A stretch of 64,000 nucleotides of DNA. It comes from Sipunculus nudus. Its lineage: Eukaryota; Annelida; Sipuncula; Golfingiida; Sipunculidae. Location of the stretch: assembly GCA_026874595.1 (NCBI GenBank), contig CM049314.1, forward strand, positions 2,567,318-2,631,317, read 5' to 3'. Under the pieces are notes generated by a model. That model made no database searches. It was not told where the DNA came from and saw only the letters and a list, made by a program, of their open reading frames with translations. The position numbers were made by a program, and so were the translations under genes. This document shows, in pieces, positions 14,928-26,184 of this stretch (within the stretch, counting starts at the first letter, position 1; the number at the start of each line of letters is the position of its first letter).

Positions 14928-15242
14928 TACATAACGTTCAGATAGCAGCACCTATGTCACAGGTATATATAAGTACCTAACGTTCAGATTGCAGCACCTA
15001 TGTCCCAGGTAAACACGAGTTCATGAGGTACAGATGGCAGTGCCTATGTCACAGGGGCACACAAGTACCTAAAGTTCAGATGGCAGCACCTATGTCACAG
15101 GTATACATAAGTAGATGATGATCATATCATATACCAGCTAGTATGTCACACGTACACATTAGTACCTAGCCTTCAAATCGCAGCACTTATATCACTTTTA
15201 CACAAAAATTCATGACGTACAGATAGCAGCACCTATGTCACA
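13693..15242. repeat. 1,538-bp satellite unit, copy 3, TA tract expanded by 12
   Basis: It continues copy 2 at offset 1,538 up to the TA tract (GCAGCACTT at 13337 and 14875) and at offset 1,550 after it (AAGTAC at 13375 and 14925). The difference is a 12-nt longer TA run at 14894-14924. After about 15242 the order breaks: a partial unit, a short A-B-C block (15421-15720) and a diverged unit (15720-17340) follow. Confidence 0.82.
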
Positions 15243-17355
15243 GGTACACATAAGTACATGATGTTTAAATAGCAGCACCTGTGTCACAGGTACACTGGAG
15301 TATCTAACGTTAAGATAACACCACCTATGCTCAGGTTCACATTAGTACCTATCGTTTACATACCAACACCCATGTCACAGGAACACATAAGTACCTGACG
15401 TACTGACAGCAGCACCTATGTCACAGGTACACATAAGTAACTAACGTTCCGAAGGAAGCCCCAATATCCCAGGTAATCAGAAGTACATGACGTACAGATA
15501 GCAGCATGTATGTCACGGGTACACTACAGTTCATGACTCACAGATAGCAGCACATACGTCACAGGTACACAAAAATTCATGACACACAGATAGCAGCACC
15601 TACGTCACAAGAACACATTAGTAACTAACGTTCCGAAGGAAGCACCAATATCCCAGGTAATCAGAAGTACATGACGTACAGATGGCAGCATGTATGTCAC
15701 AGGTACACTACAGTACATGACTCATAGATAGCAGCACCTACGTCACAGGTACACAACAGTTCATGACTTACAGATAGCAGTAGCTATGTCACAGGTACAC
15801 ACAATTACATGACGTACAGGTATCAGCATATATGTCACAGGTAAACAAAAGTACATGACGTTCAAAAAGAAGCGCCTTTAACCAGGTACAAATGAATACC
15901 TAATGTTCAAGTAGCAGCACCTAAAATACAGGTACGCATAAATAACTGATGTTCATATAACAGCACCTATGTCACAGGTAAACTTAAGTAACTAACATTC
16001 CGATAGCGGCACCTATGTCATAGGTACACATAAGTACCTAACGTACTGATTGCAGCAGATATGTCACAGGTTCATATGAGTACCTAACTTACAGAGTGTA
16101 GCACCTATGTTACAGGTAAACTTAAGTAACTAACATTCCGATAGCGGCACCTATGTCCCAGGTAAACATGAGTTCATGAGGTACAGATGGCAGTCCCTAT
16201 GTCATAGGGGCACATAAGTACCTAAAGTTCAGATGGAAGCACCTATGTCACAGGTATACATAAGTAGATGACGATCATATCATATACCAGCTAGTATGTC
16301 ACAGGTACACATTAGTACCTAGCCTTCAAATCGCAGCACTTATATCACTTTTACACAAAAATTCATGACGTACAGATAGCAGCACCTATGTCACAGGTAC
16401 ACATAAGTACATGATGTTTATATAGCAGCACCTGTGTCACAGGTACACTGGAGTATCTAACGTTAAAATAACAGCACCTATGCTCAGGTTCACATTAGTA
16501 CCTAACGTTTACATAGCAACACCCATGTCACAGGAACACATAAGTACCTGACGTACTGACAGCAGCACCTATGTCACAGGTACACATGTCACCTAACGTT
16601 TATAAAGCAGCACTTATGTCACAGGTATATATATATATATATATATATAAGTACATAACGTTCAGATAGCAGCACCTATGTCACAGGTATATATAAGTAC
16701 CTAACGTTCAGATTGCAGCACCTATGTCCCAGGTAAACACGAGTTCATGAGGTACAGATGGCAGTGCCTATGTCACAGGGGCACATAAGTACCTAAAGTT
16801 CAGATGGCAGCACCTATGTCACAGGTATACATAAGTAGATGAAGATCATATCATATACCAGCTAGTATGTCACAGGTACACATTAGTACCTAGCCTTCAA
16901 ATCGCAGCACTTATATCACTTTTACACAAAAATTCATGACGTACAGATGGCAGCACCTATGTCACAGGTACACATAAGTACATAATATTTATATAGCAGC
17001 ACCTGTGTCACAGGTACACTGGAGTATCTAACGTTCAGATAACAGCACCTATGCTGAGGTTCACATTAGTACCTAACGTTTACATAGCAGCACCCATGTC
17101 ACAGGAACACATAAGTACCTGACGTACTGACAGCAGCACCTATGTCACAGGTACACATGTCACCTAACGTTTAGGAAGCAGCACTTATGTCATAGAGATA
17201 TATAAGTACTTAACGTTCAGATAGCAGCACCTATGTCACAGGTATATATAAGTACCTAGCGTTCAGATTGCAGCACCTATGTCCCAGGTAAACATGAGTT
17301 CCTAACGTTCAGATTGTAGCACCTATGTCACAGGTACACAGGAGTATGTAACGTT

Positions 17356-19323
17356 GTTAAACACGAGCTAAGCCCGCAGAAAATTCTAAATATTTGATCC
17401 CCCCCCCCTCTAAATGACTTCGCGTTTGAACATGCGAGTTTAGTTTAGTTGTGTTAGTAAACGAAAGGTGTCAGCATTCTTCCGCTTGGTTACATCGTTT
17501 CCGCAAAATACACTTAGTAAATGCGGCATTGATTCGGGTAAAGTCCACTGTGTATTCGTTTGTTTAGGGAGTGTGTTACATTACCTGTTGATCACTGACT
17601 ACACGGTTCATGGTACTCATGAATGTCTGAAATGTCGTGTTGTACCCCTGTTTGGTAAGAACATAATATTTTCTCTTGGTCTGCACCACAGGTACTTCCG
17701 CTAGTACCGACATACGCATAATACTCAACAGTTTTTACATTTCGATTTAAGATTACGCTGTCGTCTCAAAGCTTATGAGGTTTTGCGAAATCACATGCGT
17801 GACAAAACACGCAGTCATTGAAGGGGCGGATTCAAAACGTTTAGAGGTAATGTGAGACTTGTAAAAGTTTATCGTTATCATTATATATTCAGGAACAGAA
17901 AGCCCAGGGGGGGCAACATGCTTTTGATAACATACAATTAGGATGGAATAACCGTAGCTATATCCCATATTAAGTGTGGTTGAAACAATGAAGAATGATG
18001 TATTAAAAAAAGGGTCACCGACGGGTAGCGCAGGGTTTTATAGACAAGCTCTAAAAGTTGTTCAGTGTATCAAGACAGGCTCTAAAACCAATGGTCTGCT
18101 TCTTATAAAAATACGACACTTGTCAGACATGCTTTCTCAGAGCTTGAAGGATTGTACACATATACATTTTTTCTATAATATGACAACGATTGATGGGGGC
18201 CTGGGTCCCTCCTTCAGAAAATTGGTAAATTAGAAGGCCGTAAACGCCACCTTCCGGCTCCACAGAAACAAACTGAAGAATTTTTCATTCGTTATCGTAA
18301 CTTTATTGAGTAAATTTAGATATATGAGTAGATTTTATAAGACATCGAATGTGCAATCTGGCTTTTATTTAAATCTCGCTACTTTACAAAGCCAAAAATG
18401 TGTTAACTTATTATAAATATACTTATATATAATTATAAATACCTAATTTACAAATAGTACCAAATGGGATTGTTCATGGTGTATTTGAAGATATTTTAAG
18501 CACATTATGTAGCATTATTCACAAGTCGGCTAAAAAAGTTATCGGTGAATCAGGGGCGCGACCCCCAACACCTATGCCCAACCAACCCCCGATCCCCCCC
18601 CCCCCTTAGACTGACCCAAACCCCTTATGATTAGTAAGAATCTGAATGTCAAACCCATCATCCCAACACACACATGCACATACACACATTTTATGAGCAA
18701 AAAACGAAAAGTTGGCTTCAAAGACATAAATTAATGGAAGGCGTCAGTTTGACTTGGTGGTTTTGACCTCAACATTTGGTTGTTATGGCCTACCTCTGTA
18801 CAATTTCGTTTCGTAACCTAACAGCAGGTGGCACCATAACTGTGAGCAAAATGTACTACACGAAGACGTCGGTCGCGCCCGTTGAAAATATGAAAGTTAT
18901 TGTACCCTTGTTAAACCTGATGACGAAAGCTTATCTTGGCCTCCTTTAAAAAAACATAAATCATCATATCCGCTGTTTTTATCTAGCGGACAAAAATGCA
19001 AACCCCTGATGTTTTAGTTTTGAAACTGCCACATTGTATAATGATTTCCACACTAGTGAGTCACCTCTTCTCAGCCTATACTTCAATGATATACTTATAT
19101 TTTCATATGGAACCTCTTTTTCTACATTTCACTGCAATATTTTTTGTTTTTGTTTCATAGCTTACCTGCTCATGTTTCAGCAGTAATTTATGCCATTTTA
19201 CTTTGTTTTCATGAAAATATATCCGAAAGAAAAAAAATCATCCAAGTTACAATGTTCCGAACGATTATATGTTTTCGTTTATACTACCCGTCAATTATAA
19301 TTGTAACCTTTTTCAGATTACCA
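17356..19323. other. non-coding stretch between satellite and TRIM-like gene
   Basis: There is no convincing gene. Short open frames at 17468-17704 and 17976-18233 begin at non-ATG codons and show no domain. Poly-C runs occur at 17400-17408 and near 18592-18605. The end of the stretch (about 19240-19320) is AT-rich with a pyrimidine tract and CAG just before 19319. That is a plausible 3' splice site, so the TRIM-like coding exon may follow a 5' UTR intron. Confidence 0.6.
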
Positions 19324-21249
19324 ATGGCTACTGGGCCGGAAGTTGATCTCCTTCATTGCTCGATTTGCTTCGAGCGAAAAGAGAAGAGAAATCCCCGCGT
19401 CCTCGGCTGCCAGCATACCTTCTGTCAACGATGCTTAGAAACATGGCATTTAGAAAATATTCCTGGTCGCAGGGGATATATTCAATGTCCTATGTGTAGA
19501 AAGGAAACCAAGATCCCTTCTGGAGGAATCAAGTCTCTGCCGCTGGACTTCAGACTGGAAGAGGTTGCTTCAATTGTGCAGAATAGTAATAAGAAAACAT
19601 ACTGTCAGCCGTGCTCCTACAAGTCCAGAAATCGTTTAGTGACCGCTGTCTGCAAAACATGCTCTGGGCGTTTCTGTGAAGCCTGTTCTAAACAACATAT
19701 TCAGAACAAGATCTTTACAACACATGTTCTTGAGAGAGATTTATGTGACGAACACAAATCAGCTTTGGAGTATTTCTGTATAACATGCATGAAGGGTATT
19801 TGTGTAGAATGCATTTGGTCTGACGCACACATTGACCATCGGAATGAAGATAAGATTACCGGGGCCGCTGAAGTAAGGTCGAAATGTTCACAAAAGGTAG
19901 AAGAAATAAAACAACTAATTGCCGGAACAGCAAATTAAACAAGAACAAAATATCAAATGTATGAGGATCACCAAAAGCAGGTAGAAAGACAGCTCAGAGC
20001 GACGTGTGAACAGTTGAAACAGAGAATTGATAAACTGTGTGATGAGTGTATCTGTAAACATAACAAGACACACACAGCTAATTTGAAGGACATCTTTAAG
20101 GAACCTACTGAGGATTGTGTCAAGGGAATGGAAGTGGTTAACGCCACAGAGGACGTTCTGAGGGACGCTAGTCACGGGAATATAAAAGAACTGGGCCATG
20201 TTTGGACACTGCTTGAAGGCGCTTGTGGTCCTTTATATGCAGCATCTGATGCTGTTCGGAGACATCATCCCGATTTACTGTCGACCGAGTGCTGCTCCTG
20301 GAGTGGTCTTGATAATATCATTACGAAGCTTGAGAGATGTGAAGTCAACTGTGGTTTGAATAAATCTGTTTTTCAGTGGGAAGCTGAGCCACGTTTCGAG
20401 GAAATATTTCATGCAAAAAGCTACGATGACAACTCCCTTGATATTTATTTCATACACGGATTAGCTGTACTCCAGGATGGAACTGCGGTTGTTAATACAG
20501 ACAGGACGGTCATGAAAATTTACAAAGATAAAAAAACCGAGTTGGTTTATAAGAATGATGATGTCAACATTGGAGCACACTTTGTACATGGAGACGACAT
20601 ATACTTTGCTCCACTTGATGGAAAGTCTCTGGTGAAAAGTTCTCCCGGAAAAGACGCTGAAATTTTGAAATGGGAGCCTGCAATGCCTGTCCCGAAAGGT
20701 ATATGTATTGATGGAAACAAGGTGTATATTTTACATCAGGAGGGACTAATTAGTGCGTCATTGTCAGGTGAGAACAAAAAAGAAATAGTGCGTGGGAAGT
20801 CATTTTTATCAAACTTGCGTGTTAAAATTGATGGCACTTCCCACAACATAATTACTAAAGCGGACCCCGACAGTGGTTACTACCTCGACGATGATGACGA
20901 TGATAAATATGAAAGATGTGGCTTGCAACTTCGTCACACTTGCGTTATCTATGATGACAACGGTACTGAACTGATGACGTTTGACCGCAGTGACGAAGAT
21001 GAATCCGTTTGCGATAGACCTAACCCAATAGCCCTGCTGCCCAATGGTAATATACTGCTGGTTAATTTTGTGGGAGATAAACTAGAGGAGCGCCAACTTG
21101 ACGGCAAACTCGTCAGGGATATTCAACCAGAGGGACTGGCAAGACCAGTTGAAATAGCCTATATGTGTCCATATTTATGGGTCTATAGTGAGTTTTACGG
21201 GCATGATACCACATCCACCATCAGATGTTTAAAGTTACAGAACCATTAA
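19324..21249 (+). CDS. TRIM-type RING/B-box protein with propeller-like tail, split by an in-frame stop
   Basis: This is a probable E3 ubiquitin ligase of the TRIM family. The ATG at 19324 follows a likely acceptor and precedes a C3HC4 RING: Cys12-x2-Cys15, Cys29-x-His31, Cys34-x2-Cys37 and Cys55-x2-Cys58. A B-box-1-like zinc motif and a B-box 2 (CDEH..C..C..C..C..H..H) follow within the first 204 residues. Codon 205 (19936-19938) is TAA. The same frame then stays open for about 437 codons to 21249: a coiled coil rich in Glu, Lys and Gln, then repeated beta-strand segments with Asp-Gly turns resembling an NHL-like propeller, including an acidic run of six Asp. Known TRIMs use the RING for E2 binding and the C-terminal domain for targets. 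The domain order is that of TRIM2/3/56-like genes, which are expanded in molluscs. The single stop means a recent pseudogene, readthrough or a sequence error. No splice sites bracket it. Confidence 0.85.
19936..19938 (+). other. in-frame TAA between B-box and coiled coil
   Basis: This TAA lies in the frame of both the 204-codon RING/B-box part and the 430-codon coiled-coil/propeller part that restarts at the ATG at 19957. The 18 bases between stop and ATG are open in that frame and look coding. No GT or AG boundary exists that could splice the stop out. No other disruption was seen in the gene. Confidence 0.9.
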
Positions 21250-21330
21250 CTAATGAAGGATCCCCTAACACTAATATGAGTTTCTCAAGAGCAGTTAATA
21301 AGTTTATATTATATATACTATATTATGAGA

Positions 21331-21382
<52 letters not shown>

Positions 21383-22302
21383 CGAACTCACATTGACTTA
21401 AATAAGAAGTAATGTTCATATAAGGAAACAATTATCAATTTGGCCTTAAACTTAGTCGTAAGAAAGGGCCAGATATTAGAGGGTTCTCACTTTCGGCGGA
21501 TACACGTCTCTTGCCGTCTCCCGATACTCTATAATAAGAGATTTTATGTTGAAACATGGGAAGCACTCTTCATAACCAGATTATTTTAACCCTGGAAATG
21601 ATTTTCCCATGGTTCATCCGCAGCATCGCGTCACAAAATCCTAGGCTGGACAAGTACCCTGACATAATAGTGAAAAACTGAAAACATAGTGGTGGAGTGT
21701 ATAAATCCAGAAATAATTTACATAGGTACATAAATCGGAATGTGAAAGCTTTTTGCAAATATTTCGCTGTTAGTATGTTGGTCCATCATTATATTTAATG
21801 CACATTCACAGACCTAGATTATGGTCTCGAAAACCTCTTATGAGTATACATCAGTAATGCAGTCTACGTCGCCCCATTATGGAGAGACTTATGCAGTTTT
21901 GTTAACTTCTTCAAATATGAATAATTTTAAATTGTATGCGGTTTTCTGGTGTGTAGACTTCTGTTATCACCCGTTTGTAGCTGATGCCCTAACTGATGAA
22001 TACTAATGAACGGAGTAATAAAAACTTAAATATTTGATTTAAAATGAAAAAAAATTGCAATGTCCTGTGTCAGAGCTGTTGAGACTGGTTTTCTTAAAAA
22101 AAACATATGCATTTTTCAGTTGAAGCGGCGATATTTTTTATCCAGATGGATCACTATATCGTATGTTCAAACTATTTAATATTATTATTTGTGTATTCAC
22201 TGTTGAGTCCTATCCGATGCTGATTAACAATGGACCAAGTATCGCCTTGTAATTACATTTTCATTACATTAGGGGTCGCTATATGATCACTATATGGATA
22301 TA
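21250..22302. other. non-coding, 3' of TRIM-like gene
   Basis: The stretch holds a pure (TA)n tract at 21334-21381 and otherwise AT-rich sequence. The short frames at 21570-21758 and 21821-22006 lack any recognisable domain. No clear polyadenylation signal was seen close to the TRIM-like stop. Confidence 0.5.
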
Positions 22303-22355
22303 CATTCTCTCTCTTTTTCTCTGTCTCTCTGTCTCTCTGTCTCTCTCTCTCTCTC

Positions 22356-22423
<68 letters not shown>
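22303..22423. repeat. compound (CT)n / (GTCT)n / (TA)n microsatellite
   Basis: A CT-rich part with interspersed GTCT runs is followed by about 60 bases of pure TA. It creates low-complexity open frames on both strands (Tyr-Ile runs), which are not genes. Confidence 0.95.
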
Positions 22424-22425
<2 letters not shown>

Positions 22426-22588
22426 TTGCCTGTAACGTCAAGACTCGCACCCCAAATATGGCCATATCGTCAACTGCGTATAAAAGTATTCTATGGACCC
22501 CAGTTAAATCACTAGAACTCATTACGCAGTTATTGGATCGTCCCAAAAAGTTAATCGTTTCTGGTATCACTGTCAAGCTCACAGGGGC

Positions 22589-22724
22589 TTGTCACAGAAG
22601 ACTGAAAAAAATAATATCCCGGAATATTGAGACACTTAACCCCAAAAATAAGCGAAACAACCCATTGTGACATATATGGATTGTATCGCTTATTCTTGGT
22701 TTTTTTTTCAGTCTTCTGTGACAA
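22589..22724. repeat. 136-bp foldback with perfect 23-bp terminal arms
   Basis: Positions 22589-22611 are the exact reverse complement of 22702-22724. Inner arms also pair imperfectly: about 22641-22660 with 22681-22699, around the shared AATAAGCGA. The left arm has an unpaired block of about 29 bases (22612-22640) that contains its own small palindrome (AATAT-CCCGGA-ATATT). The loop is about 20 bases. It is probably a MITE-like foldback element; a transcript would form a long hairpin. Two overlapping short frames here are by-products. Confidence 0.85.
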
Positions 22725-22841
22725 TCTATTTGTGGTCAAGCTATCGTAAAAATTTCATTTGACTCCTTTGAGGACTTCTTGTTTTATCATGCTTCAGATA
22801 AACTGATAAACAGACAAACATACGCCTAAAACATAACCCCC

Positions 22842-22847
<6 letters not shown>

Positions 22848-22889
<42 letters not shown>

Positions 22890-22952
22890 TATATATTAAA
22901 TATTATGACACAGGTTTTATTATAACCCTAACCCCCCCCCCCCCCCCACCCC
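22848..22952. repeat. (TA)n tract and poly-C run
   Basis: About 40 bases of TA (22848-22887) are followed 40 bases later by a run of about 17 C and a further C-rich patch (from 22931). No gene is seen. Confidence 0.85.
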
Positions 22953-23003
22953 CGGTTCTCAAATTTTTTGGTCCGCCATCCATCGCGGCCCCCTCCCCTC
23001 CGT

Positions 23004-23023
23004 CAATCCTGGCTACGCCCCTG
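23004..23023. mobile_element. hAT-like terminal inverted repeat remnant
   Basis: CAATCCTGGCTACGCCCCTG is the reverse complement of a CAGGGGCGTAGCCAGG-type terminus that I recognise as common at ends of hAT-like non-autonomous elements in animals. No matching left end was found within a few hundred bases upstream, so this looks like a truncated end. Confidence 0.4.
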
Positions 23024-24200
23024 CGCTGGCATATTAAAACGTTATTTTTACTAATCCATTAAGAAGAATTTAGCAAAAAAATGTACTTCTCTCCGAGGAG
23101 TCCGTCATAAATATGGATAAATTCGTCCCATGTCAGCTGTTACAGCTCCAAACAGCTAAATTTTATTGTAATTTCACAACGTTAAACTTCCAATAATTTA
23201 TCTAAAAATCACCAAAGTGGTCTCATTGAAGGTAAAAAGAAGATGAATTATTTTGGACGTCATTCTCCGGGTTTATAAATCAATATGGGCCTTTAGCTTT
23301 TTAGTGCAAAACAATTTTCCAGACAGAAGACTGTTATTGGTTAACAAAGTGATAATGACAAAAGTACCGAAACGTGACTATTCAAACCAACTTAGCTTGA
23401 CGTTTTCGGAGAAGAAGATACCGGTAGCAATTTGGCTGAAATCGGCTTTAATGGCAAATAACTGAGTACAAAAGTATCTAATTAGGTAAAAATCATTAAA
23501 GCAGAACAGTTTGAGCAAGAACTACAAAAAAGTATACTTGTGTAATACAAAAGACATCGGGGTTTTGCAGAAGATGATTATTGTATTGTGTCTGATGCAG
23601 AGTTACTTGATGCTAAGGTCACAACTTCCACAAATAACAACCAGAATTAGTCCACACATTTGAGGGAGTACTTCTACATATGACCATTTTATATTTTCTT
23701 TATTAAAAACTGACTTGAAAAGAAGATTTTTAAAGGTTAAAAGTACTAGTTTTTAACCAGTCGAATATGCGAGTAATGAGATTAATATTTGAACAAATTT
23801 TGGCGATGCTACCTCCTGCCGTTCTTGATAATGTATGGTAATGTACAGCCGACGGCGACGACACCGAACGATTTTATAATGTCACCGATTTGATAACAAT
23901 TACTGCCCCTCACGCCTGCTTTAACTGCCACCTCACGTTAAGGTTTAAGTAATATAGTAATAGTACAGGAATTACAGCATTCACTATTAATAGAACTCAG
24001 TAAATGAAGAGTAAACGCCTGATTTCAGTAATTGCCTTTTTGTTCGCTTGGGCCATTTTGATTACTAAGAAGACAACATTTAAGGTGTTGATGTGAATGA
24101 ATGTCTGTAAAATACCGTAATACGTATGTTAAAGCAAATCTATTTGAAAACGAACATGTGTTTATTTTTAAATTAGCATGTACTTTCACATTGTTCAATG

Positions 24201-24203
<3 letters not shown>
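23024..24203. other. non-coding stretch, nothing recognised
   Basis: This is AT-rich sequence with only short frames (for example 23253-23465). No domain, splice pattern or repeat was recognised. Confidence 0.5.

Positions 24204-24264
<61 letters not shown>
24204..24264. repeat. (TA)n(GA)n microsatellite
   Basis: About 30 bases of TA are followed by about 31 bases of GA. The tract directly abuts one end of the dispersed repeat at 24264-24565. Confidence 0.95.
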
Positions 24265-24266
<2 letters not shown>

Positions 24267-24565
24267 CATGGGCTAGGAGGGGTCACCGTGCACCCCCTCT
24301 GGGATTTTATGACATAGGTATTTTTAGATCACCAAGTATGTCCAATTAATGAATTAAGATGTTAACATTGAATATTTTGGGATACACTATCCTTTTAAGC
24401 CATTTACAGACAACCGCGTCATTACGCACGGCACCCGCGGACAGGTAGCCTTGATAAGGGGGTAGGGGTATGTAAAAGCTAATAGCTCGCTTAATATTTG
24501 ACATATTCACTTCAAATAAACTGCATTGTATCTGCAAATACTTGGGAAATTCACTGATAAAAATA
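24264..24565 (-). repeat. dispersed ~300-bp repeat, copy 1
   Basis: The reverse complement matches 35845-36150 and 36600-36906 over nearly the full length. Shared blocks include CATAAAATCCCAGAGGGGGT, GCACGGTGAC, GTGCCGTGCGTAA.GACGCGGTT, CATTTACATACCCCTACCCC, and a beginning like ATCAGTGA(C)TTTCCC. The end carrying CCTCCTAGCC..TGGAC touches a TA/GA microsatellite. It is probably a non-autonomous element of unknown class; no long terminal inverted repeats or open frame are shared. Confidence 0.85.
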
Positions 24566-24578
24566 ATGTGATCAGTGT

Positions 24579-24619
<41 letters not shown>
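24579..24619. repeat. (TA)n(TG)n microsatellite
   Basis: About 22 bases of TA are followed by about 19 bases of TG, just outside the other end of dispersed repeat copy 1. Confidence 0.9.
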
Positions 24620-25371
24620 TAATTAAGCAATAAATCACGATATTAATAAAATATCTTGAACGGATATTGAATTTAACAGTGTTTTTTTCCCAACAATGGT
24701 TTTGTTTGAGATGATGTTGAAATTTCTAAAAATTCTAATGCATAAATACATTAGTTCTTGACACTTTAACATATACTTTAGTTAAAATCATGCCCAATTG
24801 GCCATTTACACATGCACTTAATGACCCTTTATATATAAGATAAGTGTGGTTTTCCATTTTCCTGTCGCATACGCCGTACTGAATGGACGAGCACTGCATC
24901 GGTCTCTCCAAATTGCAGTTTTTTTACCAGTTCTTGACAGAATTTCTGTACAATTGAAGCCATGGATATGTTCATAAGGACCTTGTTGACTCTGCTACAG
25001 TAAGTTAGGACATTTTTGTGTGCTACAAAGATATTTCCGATTTATGTTTATCGACACAGAACAGGAGCTCCGTTGTCATTAGCAGCGTACCACCTGCCTT
25101 TGTTTTGTGCGCGAAAACACACGGCAGGTACGGCAGTGGACTCATTATTAACCTGAGCCGGCTAATCCTTGAAAGCTTTCACTGGGCTATTACCCAACGG
25201 TCTGTGCCAGTGAGTATTTCTGTGTAAATGGAGGGGACAGAAAAAGGCAATAACAACGGGTCCTTTTGCTGAAATGAAATGGACTTCACTGAGAAAGTTG
25301 AGTTTTTTTTTAAATTGGTTGATCTTTAGATAACTTTCACACTTCCAGTGCTCATTACTTTTGATATATAA
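24620..25371. other. non-coding, possible 5' region of the LINE
   Basis: No gene was recognised. The sequence TTCCATTTTCCTGTCG near 24852-24867 recurs at 32603-32618 downstream of the LINE tail, so a repeat boundary may lie here. From about 24860 to 25371 the sequence may be the 5' UTR of the interrupted LINE; this is inference. Confidence 0.35.
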
Positions 25372-25855
25372 ATGTCATCAAGTGATGAATCGGTGTTTGT
25401 TACACAAACTGAGAGCAAAATATTTGATAATATAAAGGCGCAATATGGACACTTGAGTGGGATTGAGTTCTGCTCGTCGCTTTTGTTGGATGAAGGGCAT
25501 GATATAAGTCATCTGCAGCATATCCGAAATGCGCTTTATGATTTAGCTTTGGACAAATTCCCAGGTACACCTCAAGGTAAACTTGTCAATCATAAAAATA
25601 CACAAGGTGGGAAAGCCACCACGAAAACTGCTGATGACATTTATAGAGTTTTCTTGTACTTAGAAGGGGACAATACTATTAACATAACAAAAATACAATG
25701 AAAAATCCAGAAAATCTATCCTTGTGCAGTCCTCTCAAGAAAATAAAGCTTACAGCCCTGAATATTTGGTAACACATTATAATATGGCTGAGGTTAACAC
25801 AGAAAACAATATGAATAGGCCCAGTAGCAGCTCGGTATCTGCTGACGAGCAGCAG
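25372..25855 (+). pseudogene. LINE ORF1, 5' half
   Basis: The ATG at 25372 opens a 109-codon frame ending in TGA at 25699-25701. The +1-shifted frame is open from 25688 into the DIRS left end at 25856, so a frameshift lies near 25690. The product has no named domain. It resembles N-terminal parts of ORF1 proteins of mollusc LINEs, judged by family feel and position only. The reading continues in the sequence after the DIRS element, which supports a single split ORF1. Confidence 0.5.
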
Positions 25856-25925
25856 TTCTGTCTCACCTCTCGTCTTGCGAGAGATCACGTGAGAGAGCGC
25901 AAGTCTACTGTTCCGATGAGGCAAT
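25856..25925. repeat. DIRS left inverted terminal repeat
   Basis: It begins TTCTGTCTCACCTCTCG. Its first about 40 bases are complementary to 30324-30362 inside the internal complementary region. Positions 25880-25925 are complementary, with two mismatches, to 30504-30551 near the right end (GAGATCACGTGAGAGAGCGC). Confidence 0.88.
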
Positions 25926-26184
25926 GCATTTCCGGTTCCCATGATGGTAAGTTTTAGGGAGATCATTCGGTGATATTTATCCGAGAAGTATACACGTTTT
26001 CTATGACAATCGACCTTCTTATTAATCAGTATCGCTTATTTGGACGGCCAGGTTTCTTACAGTAAGCATATTTATTCCGTTCATTGGAAATTTGGCCAGA
26101 AAACGGCTTTGTTTCTTAGCTGATCCTACATCAGAGCCATTTTGGTTCACGGGTCATTGAGATTGACTGGTACCCAACTTCAAT

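Larger units (their letters stand above)
117..17355. repeat. 17.2-kb satellite of 46-bp monomers with higher-order repeats
   Basis: The whole stretch is tandem copies of one 46-bp monomer, about 375 copies. Four recurrent monomer types share the frame CAC..T/A..GTCACAGG....AG.: type A contains AACGTTCCGAAGGAAG, type B contains CCAATATCCCAGGTAATC, type C contains CATGTATGTCACAGG, and type D is like C but starts CACCTACGTC. They recur as A-B-C (138 bp) or A-B-C-D (184 bp) higher-order units over about 119-5660 and 7525-12150. The parts near 5900-7190, 12400-13690, 13930-15420 and 15720-17340 use a more uniform, diverged monomer with (TA)n tracts. All six frames are full of stops: 46 is not divisible by three and monomers carry TAA, TAG or TGA, so no reading frame of 60 codons exists in 17.3 kb. 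The function is unknown; it could be heterochromatic or structural satellite. Confidence 0.97.

Noticed and set aside
117-17355. Regularly spaced repeats resembling a CRISPR array
   Set aside because: Monomers are directly adjacent without unique spacers, the period is 46 bp throughout, there are no cas genes, and the window is eukaryotic.
117-17355. TTCCGAAGGAA and ACGTCA motifs in monomers as STAT, heat-shock or CRE sites
   Set aside because: Spacing and cores do not match the full consensus sites; such short hits are expected in a repeated sequence.
17468-18233. Two short frames between satellite and TRIM-like gene
   Set aside because: They have non-ATG starts, no domain, no splice support, and lie in AT-rich sequence.
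22253-22582. Frames with Tyr-Ile runs on both strands
   Set aside because: They arise from (TA)n and (CT)n microsatellites and the foldback at 22589-22724.
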